Assembly (NCBI GenBank): GCA_023416315.1
Contig: JAEZIA010000156.1
Span: 1-7,225, forward strand
DNA: 7,225 nt
DNA from: Actinomycetes bacterium
Lineage (GTDB): Bacteria > Actinomycetota > Actinomycetes > Mycobacteriales > Mycobacteriaceae
Direction: 5' to 3'
Part shown: piece by piece, positions 1-5,388 of the stretch
Numbering within the stretch: the stretch's first letter is position 1
How the letters are laid out: the number at the start of each line of letters is the position of its first letter
Made by a program: the position numbers and the translations under genes
The notes under the pieces: generated by a model
Told to the model about the DNA's origin: nothing
The model's database searches: none
Seen by the model: only the letters and a program-made list of their open reading frames with translations

Positions 1-161
1 AGAAGCAGGACTCGACCACGGCGAACCTCTTCGAGGACATCGTCGCCGACGAGGAGCACCACATCGATTACCTCGAGACCCAGCTGGAGCTGATGAACAA
101 GCTCGGTGTCGAGCTGTACTCGGCGCAATGCGTCTCGCGGCCTCCGGGTTCGCTCGACTAG
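1..161 (+). CDS. bfrA: Bacterioferritin, C-terminal fragment (5' end outside window)
   Basis: Reading from base 3, the frame gives about 52 residues beginning KQDSTTANLFEDIVADEEHH and ending YSAQCVSRPPGSLD before TAG at 159-161. Bacterioferritin is a 24-subunit haem-containing ferritin that oxidises Fe(II) and stores iron in the cytosol. The DEEHHIDYLETQLELM stretch is the last long helix of the four-helix bundle. In the family, its Glu and second His (E-x-x-H spacing) belong to the dinuclear ferroxidase centre. The SAQCVSRPP tail closely matches, from memory, that of M. tuberculosis BfrA (Rv1876). Only about the last third of a roughly 160-residue protein is present. The start, the haem-ligand Met and any iron-responsive promoter lie to the left of the window. 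The helix and the tail together make the identification firm. The symbol rests on recall rather than a search. Confidence 0.9.
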   Translation, partial: KQDSTTANLFEDIVADEEHHIDYLETQLELMNKLGVELYSAQCVSRPPGSLD

Positions 162-183
162 CGGCTCAGCACAGGACCACTGG

Positions 184-201
184 TGCCGATAGCGGTCGGC
201 A
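184..201 (+). terminator. Weak hairpin after bacterioferritin
   Basis: TGCCGA (184-189) and TCGGCA (196-201) form a 6-bp stem with a 6-nt loop, 22 bp after the bacterioferritin stop. No T-run follows. Mycobacterial terminators often lack one, so this may end bfr transcription, but a stem this short is expected often by chance in GC-rich DNA. Confidence 0.3.
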
Positions 202-361
202 GTTCCACTCCGAGCATCACCACAAGCAATCACCGGCACGGTCTGCAAAGTCGAAGCAGGCGAGGTCAACTGGCGTCGGTGCGCACCGCGGTAGCTCGCG
301 CCGGCCTCCTGACCAGGCTGTTCGGGCGTCGGCGGGGGGTTTCTCACCATTCCGGGTGGTC
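202..361. other. Non-coding spacer with no recognised content
   Basis: This is the rest of the roughly 290-bp gap between bacterioferritin and the CsoR-like gene, up to the first operator. The frames that stay open here give low-complexity Arg/Ser/His-rich peptides with no recognisable domain and no convincing ribosome binding site. No tRNA fold or repeat was seen. It may hold a 5' untranslated region or a small RNA, but nothing in the sequence demonstrates that. Confidence 0.5.
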
Positions 362-379
362 TATACCCACAGGGGTATA
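362..379. promoter_or_regulatory. CsoR-family operator 1 (TATACCC-N4-GGGTATA)
   Basis: TATACCC (362-368), spacer ACAG, GGGTATA (373-379): a perfect 7-bp inverted repeat with a 4-bp spacer. The TACCC/GGGTA core is the known operator type of CsoR, CstR and RicR-like repressors. It lies about 75 bp before the start of a CsoR-family gene, so autoregulation is the natural inference. Confidence 0.75.
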
Positions 380-385
380 TGAGGG

Positions 386-416
386 TTGCTGGCGAATATA
401 CCCCCTCGGGTATAAG
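386..416 (+). promoter_or_regulatory. Candidate promoter of the csoR-like / DUF302 unit
   Basis: TATAAG at 411-416 is a good SigA-type -10 hexamer. TTGCTG at 386-391, 19 bp upstream, is a weak -35. The -10 overlaps the right arm of operator 2, and the -35/-10 spacer contains most of that operator. A bound repressor would therefore block RNA polymerase. Transcription would start near 423, leaving a leader of about 30 nt. This was assigned by eye only. Confidence 0.5.
397..414. promoter_or_regulatory. CsoR-family operator 2 (TATACCC-N4-GGGTATA)
   Basis: TATACCC (397-403), spacer CCTC, GGGTATA (408-414): again a perfect 7-4-7 inverted repeat with arms identical to operator 1. The two centres are 35 bp apart. 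This copy overlaps the putative -10 box, making it the likelier direct repression site. Operator 1, just upstream of the -35, may add cooperativity or serve a second promoter. Confidence 0.78.
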
Positions 417-454
417 CTGGCAAGCGGGTGATCACGCGAATGAAGGGAACGAGA

Positions 455-724
455 ATGGTCGGTGATCAAGAGGCCATCGACGCGGTCCTGAATCGGCTGC
501 GGCGGGCGCAAGGGCAGTTGGCAGGCGTCATCGCGATGATCGAGCAGGGCCGCGACTGTAAGGACGTCGTCACGCAACTGGCGGCCGTCTCCCGCGCGCT
601 CGACCGCGCCGGTTTCAAGATTGTCGCCACCGGATTGCGGGAATGCGTTGTCGGTGAAGGCGCCGGCGCCGACAAGCCCATGACCGAAGCAGAGCTGGAA
701 AAGTTGTTTCTCGCGCTCGCCTAA
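455..724 (+). CDS. CsoR/CstR-family metal- or thiol-responsive repressor
   Basis: An 89-residue all-helical DUF156/CsoR-family DNA-binding repressor. Helix 1 holds NRLRRAQGQLAGVIAMIE (about 13-30), the family's signature R-x-x-G-Q region. Helix 2 has DCKDVVTQLAAVSRALDRAG, and LRECV follows. Aligned to M. tuberculosis CsoR (Cu ligands C36, H61, C65), this protein has C35, Gly60 and C64, so both Cys remain and the His is lost. Canonical Cu(I) sensing is thus doubtful, and thiol/persulfide or atypical metal sensing is possible. ATG 455 is preferred because GAAGGGA (442-448) lies 6 nt before it and 89 residues suits the family. GTG 428 and ATG 440 are in frame but have poorer signals. The protein resembles the uncharacterised mycobacterial paralogue I recall as Rv1766 rather than csoR or ricR. 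It is co-oriented with the DUF302 gene 23 bp downstream, with two matching operators upstream. Confidence 0.9.
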   Translation: MVGDQEAIDAVLNRLRRAQGQLAGVIAMIEQGRDCKDVVTQLAAVSRALDRAGFKIVATGLRECVVGEGAGADKPMTEAELEKLFLALA

Positions 725-747
725 GCCCCGGCGACAAAGGAGTCGTT

Positions 748-1146
748 ATGAGTATCGCGTTGGCCACCAAGCTGGAAGCGTCGTTCGACGATGCTGTCGC
801 TCGTACCCGAAAGGCGTTGGCAGACCAAGGTTTCGGTGTTCTGACCGAAATCGATGTCAAGGCGACGATGAAGAACAAGCTGGACGAGGACATGGAGAAC
901 TACCTGATCCTCGGTGCCTGCAACCCACCGCTGGCGCACCGGGCGATCGGGGTGGACCGTCAGATAGGGCTGTTGCTGCCGTGCAACGTCGTGGTCCGCA
1001 GCGACCCCGACGACTCGGGCAGCACGCTCGTCGAGGCGATGAACCCGCAGTTACTGGTGGACGTCACCGACGAACCGCAGCTCCAACCGGTTGCCGAGGA
1101 AGTCGCCGCCAAGCTCAAAGCCGCGATCGCCGCACTGACGCGCTAG
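748..1146 (+). CDS. DUF302-domain protein
   Basis: A 132-residue, probably cytosolic protein with no signal peptide or membrane segment. It fits the DUF302 family: an N-terminal KLEASFDDAVARTRKALADQGFGVLTEIDV (split here as strand, helix, strand), then YLILGACNPPLAHRAI and IGLLLPCNVVV. It has two Cys, C58 in the GACNPP motif and C79 in LPCNVV. The ligand and function of DUF302 proteins are not firmly established. They often occur beside CsoR-type regulators or sulfur-handling genes, which makes a thiol, sulfur or metal-stress role plausible here, by inference. The start is secure: AAAGGAG at 736-742 lies 5 nt before ATG. The 23-bp gap from the repressor gene implies one transcript. Its stop codon overlaps the stop of convergent ligC. 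Confidence 0.85.
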   Translation: MSIALATKLEASFDDAVARTRKALADQGFGVLTEIDVKATMKNKLDEDMENYLILGACNPPLAHRAIGVDRQIGLLLPCNVVVRSDPDDSGSTLVEAMNPQLLVDVTDEPQLQPVAEEVAAKLKAAIAALTR

Positions 1147-2207
1147 CCGAGCCCCGGCACGATATCGCCCAGGCTGAACGTGACCGGCTGCTCGAGCTGT
1201 TCGTAGGTGCAGGTGCGTGGGTCGCGGTCGGGGCGCCAGCGGTTGAACTGGGCGGTGTGCCGGAACCGTTCGCCTTCCATGTGGTCATAGCGGACCTCGA
1301 CCACCCGCTCGGGCCGCAGCGGAACGAATGAGAGATCCTTTCCGGCGTTCCAACGCGACCCGGCGTTCTTCTGAGGTGTGCGCTCACCCGCCTCCAGCGC
1401 CGCCCAGTTCCACGGGTGGTCATCGAATTCGGTTACCAGCGGTTGTAATTCGGCGAACAGTCGACGACGCTCGGCCATCGGGAACGCGCCGATGACGCCC
1501 ACCGACGCCAGCGCGCCGTCGTCGCGGTAGAGCCCGAGGAGCAGTGATCCGATCGCGTCGGCACTGGACTTGTGCACGCGGTAGCCGGCGACCACGCAGT
1601 CCGCAGTCCGCTCGTGCTTGACCTTGTACATCACCCGCTTGTCGGGTTGGTAGGTGACCGTCAGCGGCTTGGCGATCACACCGTCGAGACCGGCCCCCTC
1701 GAATTCGTTGAACCAGCGCTGCGCGGTGTCGGGGTCCGTGGTGGCGGGGGTGACGTGAAATGACGGCCCGACGTCGGCGAGCGCCTCGACCAACGCGGCC
1801 CGGCGCTCGCTGAACGGCCGCCCGGTGTAGTCCTCGTCGCCGAGCGCGAGGAGATCGAAGGCGATGAACGCCGCCGGGGTCTTCTCGGCGAGCATGCGGA
1901 CCCGGGAGTCCGCGGGATGAATCCGCTGCTGCAATGCCTCGAAGTCCAGACCGTTGCCGGTGGCGATGACGATCTCGCCGTCGACTACGCAGCGCTCGGG
2001 CAGTTCGGCGAGTGCGGCGCTGACCAGCTCCGGGAAGTACCGCGTCATCGGCTTCTCATTGCGGCTGCCCAGGACGACATCGTCGCCGTCACGGAAGCAC
2101 ACCGACCGGAACCCATCCCACTTCGGCTCGTAGGAGGCGTCGGGCGGGATGGTCGGCACGGACTTGGCCAGCATCGGCGACACCGGGGGATTGACGGGAA
2201 GTTGCAT
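1143..2207 (-). CDS. ligC: ATP-dependent DNA ligase LigC
   Basis: A 354-residue ATP-dependent DNA ligase that seals 5'-phosphate/3'-OH nicks through a lysyl-AMP intermediate. Motif I is EPKWDGFR with nucleophile K29. Motif III lies in AFIAFDLLAL, motif IV in LDGVIAKP, and motif V in YKVKHERTAD. A C-terminal OB-fold runs from roughly residue 205 to the end and includes VVEVRYDHMEGERFRHTAQF. The protein has only the nucleotidyltransferase and OB domains. It lacks the polymerase and nuclease domains of LigD and the N-terminal DNA-binding domain of LigB, which identifies it as LigC. In mycobacteria LigC works with Prim-PolC in excision repair and gap filling and is a backup for end joining. Divergent prim-polC starts 47 bp away, as in M. 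tuberculosis (Rv3730c-Rv3731). No strong Shine-Dalgarno sequence precedes the ATG, so leaderless or weakly led translation is possible. Confidence 0.95.
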   Translation of the reverse strand: MQLPVNPPVSPMLAKSVPTIPPDASYEPKWDGFRSVCFRDGDDVVLGSRNEKPMTRYFPELVSAALAELPERCVVDGEIVIATGNGLDFEALQQRIHPADSRVRMLAEKTPAAFIAFDLLALGDEDYTGRPFSERRAALVEALADVGPSFHVTPATTDPDTAQRWFNEFEGAGLDGVIAKPLTVTYQPDKRVMYKVKHERTADCVVAGYRVHKSSADAIGSLLLGLYRDDGALASVGVIGAFPMAERRRLFAELQPLVTEFDDHPWNWAALEAGERTPQKNAGSRWNAGKDLSFVPLRPERVVEVRYDHMEGERFRHTAQFNRWRPDRDPRTCTYEQLEQPVTFSLGDIVPGLG

Positions 2208-2254
2208 CGGTTCATTCTCGTCCAGCCGCGCCGGGCCCCGGTAGCTTCGTAAGA
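2208..2254. promoter_or_regulatory. 47-bp divergent promoter region, ligC / prim-polC
   Basis: Both promoters must fit in 47 bp or extend into the opposite gene. On the + strand TAGCTT (2242-2247) fits the mycobacterial TANNNT -10 pattern and would place transcription start at or beside the A of ATG 2255, implying a leaderless prim-polC mRNA. On the - strand GAGAAT (2214-2219), six bases before the ligC ATG, is a weaker -10 candidate for the same arrangement. A perfect 5-bp inverted repeat, CCGGG-C-CCCGG (2231-2241), sits between them. All assignments were made by eye. Confidence 0.4.
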
Positions 2255-3301
2255 ATGGCCAAGGCCGAAGAGATCGACGTCGACGGCGTCGCCGTCCGGT
2301 TCACCAATCCGGACAAGGTGTACTTCCCGAAGCTGGGCTCGAACGGCACCAAGGGCAAGCTCGTCGAGTATTACCGAACCGTCGCGAGCGGACCCATGTT
2401 GACTGCGCTGCGGGACCGGCCGACGCACCTGCAGCGCTTCCCGGACGGCATCGAGGGCGAAGAGATCTACCAGAAGCGGGTTCCGGAAAAGCATCCCGAC
2501 TATCTGCAGACCTGCCGGGTGACGTTCCCCTCGGGACGTACCGCCGACGCGCTGAAGGTGACCCACCCGTCGGCGATCGTCTGGGCCGCGCAGATGGGCA
2601 CGGTGACCCTGCACCCGTGGCAGGTTCGCTGCCCGGACACCGATCATCCCGACGAGCTGCGGGTGGACCTCGACCCGCAGCCCGGCACCGGTTTTGGCGA
2701 GGCCCGCACCGTCGCCCTGGACATCCTCAAGCCGGTGCTCGAGGAGCTAGGGCTGGCCGGCTACCCGAAGACCTCCGGCGGACGGGGGGTGCACGTGTTT
2801 GTGCGCATTCGAACCGACTGGGACTTCATCGCGGTGCGGCGCGCCGGGATCGCGCTGGCCCGCGAAGTCGAACGGCGAGCGCCGGACCTCGTGACCACCT
2901 CGTGGTGGAAAGAGGAACGCGGCCAACGGATCTTCATCGACTACAACCAGAACGCCCGCGACCGGACCTTCGCCAGCGCGTACTCGGTGCGTGCCACCCC
3001 CATCGCCACCGTCTCCACGCCGCTGACGTGGGAGGAACTGGCCGAGGCGGAACCGGACGACTTCACCATCGGCACCGTTCCGGCGCTGATCGCCAAGCGC
3101 GGTGATCCGATGGCCGAGCTGGATTCTGTTGCCCACTCGATCGATCGGCTGCTGGAGATGGTGGCGGCCGACGAGGAGCGCGGACTTGGCGATCTGCCCT
3201 ACCCGCCGAACTATCCGAAAATGCCGGGTGAACCGCCGCGCGTGCAGCCGAGCAAGAAGGTCGCGGCCCACTGGGATGACGAGGGCAACCCCAAGAAGTG
3301 A
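2255..3301 (+). CDS. primPolC: Prim-PolC, LigD-polymerase-like primase-polymerase
   Basis: A 348-residue stand-alone member of the archaeo-eukaryotic primase superfamily, the LigD polymerase-domain type. It adds ribo- or deoxyribonucleotides at short gaps and can prime. The metal-binding motif is RVDLDP (D138, D140). SGGRGVHVFV (S174 to H180) is the conserved nucleotide-binding S-G-x-x-G-x-H region. The third acidic residue is D229 in RIFIDYNQNARDRT. The N-terminal VRFTNPDKVYFPK and the DRPTHLQRFPDGIEGE stretch are typical of the family. A basic/proline-rich tail follows about residue 305. Length and context, divergent to ligC, match mycobacterial Prim-PolC (Rv3730c-like) rather than full LigD. 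It is expected to fill short gaps that LigC seals. The family has also been called PolD/LigD-like in annotations. ATG 2255 lacks a Shine-Dalgarno sequence, consistent with leaderless translation. Confidence 0.93.
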   Translation: MAKAEEIDVDGVAVRFTNPDKVYFPKLGSNGTKGKLVEYYRTVASGPMLTALRDRPTHLQRFPDGIEGEEIYQKRVPEKHPDYLQTCRVTFPSGRTADALKVTHPSAIVWAAQMGTVTLHPWQVRCPDTDHPDELRVDLDPQPGTGFGEARTVALDILKPVLEELGLAGYPKTSGGRGVHVFVRIRTDWDFIAVRRAGIALAREVERRAPDLVTTSWWKEERGQRIFIDYNQNARDRTFASAYSVRATPIATVSTPLTWEELAEAEPDDFTIGTVPALIAKRGDPMAELDSVAHSIDRLLEMVAADEERGLGDLPYPPNYPKMPGEPPRVQPSKKVAAHWDDEGNPKK

Positions 3302-3317
3302 CCGTGCCCCCGGCGAC

Positions 3318-3365
3318 CGTGACGCCAGGGTTGTGCTGAGCGCCGAGCGCCGCCCTGGCGTGACG
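3318..3365 (+). terminator. Long inverted repeat after prim-polC
   Basis: CGTGACGCCAGGG (3318-3330) pairs with CCCTGGCGTGACG (3353-3365) at 12 of 13 positions, including a perfect 9-bp inner stem. The 22-nt loop can form a smaller hairpin, GCGC-CGA-GCGC (3340-3350). It begins 16 bp after the prim-polC stop and lacks a T-run. It most likely acts as a U-less mycobacterial terminator insulating the next gene. It could instead be a copy of a dispersed intergenic palindromic repeat. Confidence 0.5.
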
Positions 3366-3416
3366 TTCGGCGCGGTTCGCCGGGCGGGTTGGTTAGGCCG
3401 CCCCGCCGGCGTGTGG

Positions 3417-3440
3417 TAGACACTCAGCAAATTCGCTAAG
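3417..3440 (+). promoter_or_regulatory. Candidate -10 box and AT-rich palindrome upstream of the secreted protease gene
   Basis: TAGACA (3417-3422) is a possible -10 (TANNNW-like). It abuts the imperfect palindrome CTCAGCAAATTCGCTAAG (3423-3440), of form CTnAGCnAATTnGCTnAG with 14 of 18 positions symmetric. The first 11 bases recur at 5283-5293 upstream of the next secreted-protein gene. Overlap of a predicted start site by a palindrome suggests a repressor operator, by inference only. No confident -35 was found. Confidence 0.35.
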
Positions 3441-3483
3441 GGAAGTCTCAGCCTGGCGGGCGCACGCGAGCACAAGGGGGACC

Positions 3484-5244
3484 ATGACGCACAGCGACAC
3501 CGGGCAGGCCGGCGGGACAGGCACGCGCCGCGCCCGGCGAGGTCGCCGTCAGCCGTACGCGTGGCTGGGTGCGGGCGCCGTGACGCTGGGCGTGGGCGCC
3601 GCGCTGGCCAGCGGATCCGCTGTCGCCTATGCCGACACCGGCGCCGGGTCGGGTGCGGGTAAGGCGTCGACGAGCAGCGCGTCGAACAGCTCGGGGTCGG
3701 AGACCAAATCCGACTCGGCCACCCCGAAGAAAGCCACCGCCCACTCCGCCCGCCGCGGTGCGGCGAGCTCGTCAGGCGGAAACGTCAGGTCCCGCAAAGC
3801 GGCGTCCCCGGCGGCGAGCAACGCTCCTGCCGCCGCCGTCGTCACCGAGGTGGCCGAAGCGACGCCGACCGTCACTGTCGCGGCCACTTCCTCGACCGGC
3901 CAGTCGGCCCGCGTCCGCGCGGCGGCCACCGTGGCGGCGCCTGCCGGCAGTGACACCGTGCCGGCGGTCGCCGCCAATCCCACGCCTAGCAACACTTCCT
4001 GGCTGCCCGCGACACCGCCGGTGGTGGCGGATGTGGCGGTCAGCCTGGCTCTGCAGCAGATCGCCGAAGCGCAGTCGCAGTTGCAGCAGCAGACGTGGGC
4101 CAGCGGCAACATCGCCGCCGGTCTGGTGTCGATCGCGCCGCAGATCCTGCTCTCCCAGGCCGCGTTGGCGTTGAACACCTGGGGGACCTCGATTGCGCCG
4201 GCGCAGGCGCTCTACGCCAGGACGTCGGGCATCCCGATCGCGCATGAGCTCGCCGGGGTCGGTCTCCTCGGGGCCCTCTTGTTGCCGACGATGGCCACCA
4301 CCGCACTGAACACCGCCGGGCTTTTCCTGCCGCTGGTCGGCGCTCTCGAAGGAACCGGTGCCATCACCCCGGTGCAGAACGCGGTCAGCACGGCCGCGCT
4401 GAACAGCCGGGTCTACGCGCTGGTCCCGGTGGTGATGCGGGCGACCACCGAGCCGATCGTCTACATCACGATCAACGGCGGTCGCAGCACGCCGGTGCTG
4501 GTCGACACGGGTTCGTCGGGGCTTGTCGTCACGATGGCCTCAGTGGGCAACGCCGCACCGCTCGGCGCACCGACCGGAACCGGTACCTCCGGCTACAGCG
4601 GCGGGCTGTCGTACGCCTTCACGAGCTACACGACGACGGTCAACTTCGGTAACGGCATCGTCACCGGGCCCACCAGCGTCGACATCGTCGACGCCGCCTA
4701 TGAGGATGAAGCCCTGGCGTTCTTCCACCGCCTCGGCGGGGCCTCCGGGGTTCTCGGCATCGGCGCCAACGCGGCGGGCCCCGGCCCCAGCATTCCCACC
4801 ACCGCGCTGCCCGGCGACCTCAGCCAGGGCGTCTTCCTGTACCAGAGCCTGTTCCTCGGCATCGCCGGCGTGATGGTGTTCGGCCCCAACCCGCTGCCCA
4901 CCCGCACCTCGGTCTCCGGCGCGCCTGTTGCCTACCTGAACGTGAAGGTCGGCAACGCGCAGCCCACGCAGGTCGGCTCGATCATCGATTCCGGCGGCGT
5001 GTACGGCACGATCCTGTCCTCGATGGTCGGCGGCAAGAGCAGCGTGCCGGTGGGAACCCGGATCTCGGTGTACACCCCCGAAGGCGTGCTGCTGTACTCC
5101 TACATCGTCACGTCGCGCAACGCCCCGACGGTGATTGCCAGTGGGCTGATCAATACCGGCTATGCGCCCTTCCAGCACGGTCCGGTCTATATCGACTACA
5201 ACACCCCGGACGGTATGGGCGCGACGCATTTTGACTACGCCTGA
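3484..5244 (+). CDS. Exported PecA/PE_PGRS35-like aspartic protease without a PE domain
   Basis: A 586-residue predicted secreted protein. Residues 1-50 form a signal peptide: a basic RRARRGRRQ segment, a hydrophobic core and AYA|D cleavage at 50/51. Residues 51 to about 175 are an Ala/Ser/Thr/Gly-rich, probably disordered linker. Residues 180-318 are helical and hydrophobic, of unknown role. From about 322 to the end is a retropepsin/pepsin-like domain: ITINGGRSTPVLVDTGSSGLVV with catalytic D341 (DTGSSG), and GSIIDSGGVYGTIL with second catalytic D502. This arrangement matches the C-terminal protease domain of mycobacterial PecA and PE_PGRS35-type proteins, which cleave PE-domain proteins exported by type VII secretion. 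Here no PE domain or PGRS repeats are present, so export should be by Sec or Tat and the substrate is unknown. AAGGGGG (3474-3480) precedes ATG 3484. The fold call is strong and the role is inferred. Confidence 0.85.
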   Translation: MTHSDTGQAGGTGTRRARRGRRQPYAWLGAGAVTLGVGAALASGSAVAYADTGAGSGAGKASTSSASNSSGSETKSDSATPKKATAHSARRGAASSSGGNVRSRKAASPAASNAPAAAVVTEVAEATPTVTVAATSSTGQSARVRAAATVAAPAGSDTVPAVAANPTPSNTSWLPATPPVVADVAVSLALQQIAEAQSQLQQQTWASGNIAAGLVSIAPQILLSQAALALNTWGTSIAPAQALYARTSGIPIAHELAGVGLLGALLLPTMATTALNTAGLFLPLVGALEGTGAITPVQNAVSTAALNSRVYALVPVVMRATTEPIVYITINGGRSTPVLVDTGSSGLVVTMASVGNAAPLGAPTGTGTSGYSGGLSYAFTSYTTTVNFGNGIVTGPTSVDIVDAAYEDEALAFFHRLGGASGVLGIGANAAGPGPSIPTTALPGDLSQGVFLYQSLFLGIAGVMVFGPNPLPTRTSVSGAPVAYLNVKVGNAQPTQVGSIIDSGGVYGTILSSMVGGKSSVPVGTRISVYTPEGVLLYSYIVTSRNAPTVIASGLINTGYAPFQHGPVYIDYNTPDGMGATHFDYA

Positions 5245-5276
5245 TCCCTTGCCGCTCAACACAACCCGGGCCGGAC

Positions 5277-5293
5277 AATTCGCTCAGCAAATT
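5277..5293. promoter_or_regulatory. AT-rich palindrome upstream of the hydrolase gene
   Basis: AATTCGCTCAGCAAATT is an inverted repeat of form AATTnGCTnAGCnAATT, with perfectly complementary AATT and GCT/AGC arms. It lies about 95 bp before ATG 5389. It shares CTCAGCAAATT and AATTCGCT with the element at 3423-3440, arranged in a different order around the same AATT/GCT/AGC units. A common regulator for the two secreted-protein genes is possible. No known mycobacterial operator was recognised. Confidence 0.4.
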
Positions 5294-5388
5294 AGCAGCC
5301 GATGATTTTTGCGTTTCGCCGACCTTAGTAGGGCGGCGGGTCTACCCTCCGCTGAGGCGCTTCACGCCGTTGGTCGGGAGGTTGGGTC

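Noticed and set aside
128..382. 84-codon + strand frame after bacterioferritin
   Set aside because: It starts inside the bacterioferritin gene in another frame and gives a low-complexity His/Arg/Ser peptide ending in operator 1.
428..454. Longer CsoR-like start at GTG 428 or ATG 440
   Set aside because: ATG 455 has the best Shine-Dalgarno spacing, and the resulting 89 residues fit the family. The extra N-terminal residues (MITRMKGTR) are not typical.
2045..2647. 200-codon - strand frame spanning the ligC / prim-polC start region
   Set aside because: It overlaps both genes' coding starts in other frames and has no recognisable domain.
2255..3301. Fragment of a full LigD (NHEJ) gene
   Set aside because: The polymerase-like protein is complete at both ends, and the neighbouring ligase is a separate, divergent LigC. 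No nuclease domain or ku gene is present.
2747..3475. 242-codon open frame on the - strand across the prim-polC 3' end and following gap
   Set aside because: Its composition is that of an antisense shadow, and it covers the catalytic region of prim-polC and the inverted repeat. No plausible start signal was seen.
4540..5262. 240-codon open frame on the - strand opposite the protease domain
   Set aside because: The translation is rich in Arg/Gly/Asp/Val with no domain. It lies entirely antisense to the well-supported DTGSSG/DSGG domain.
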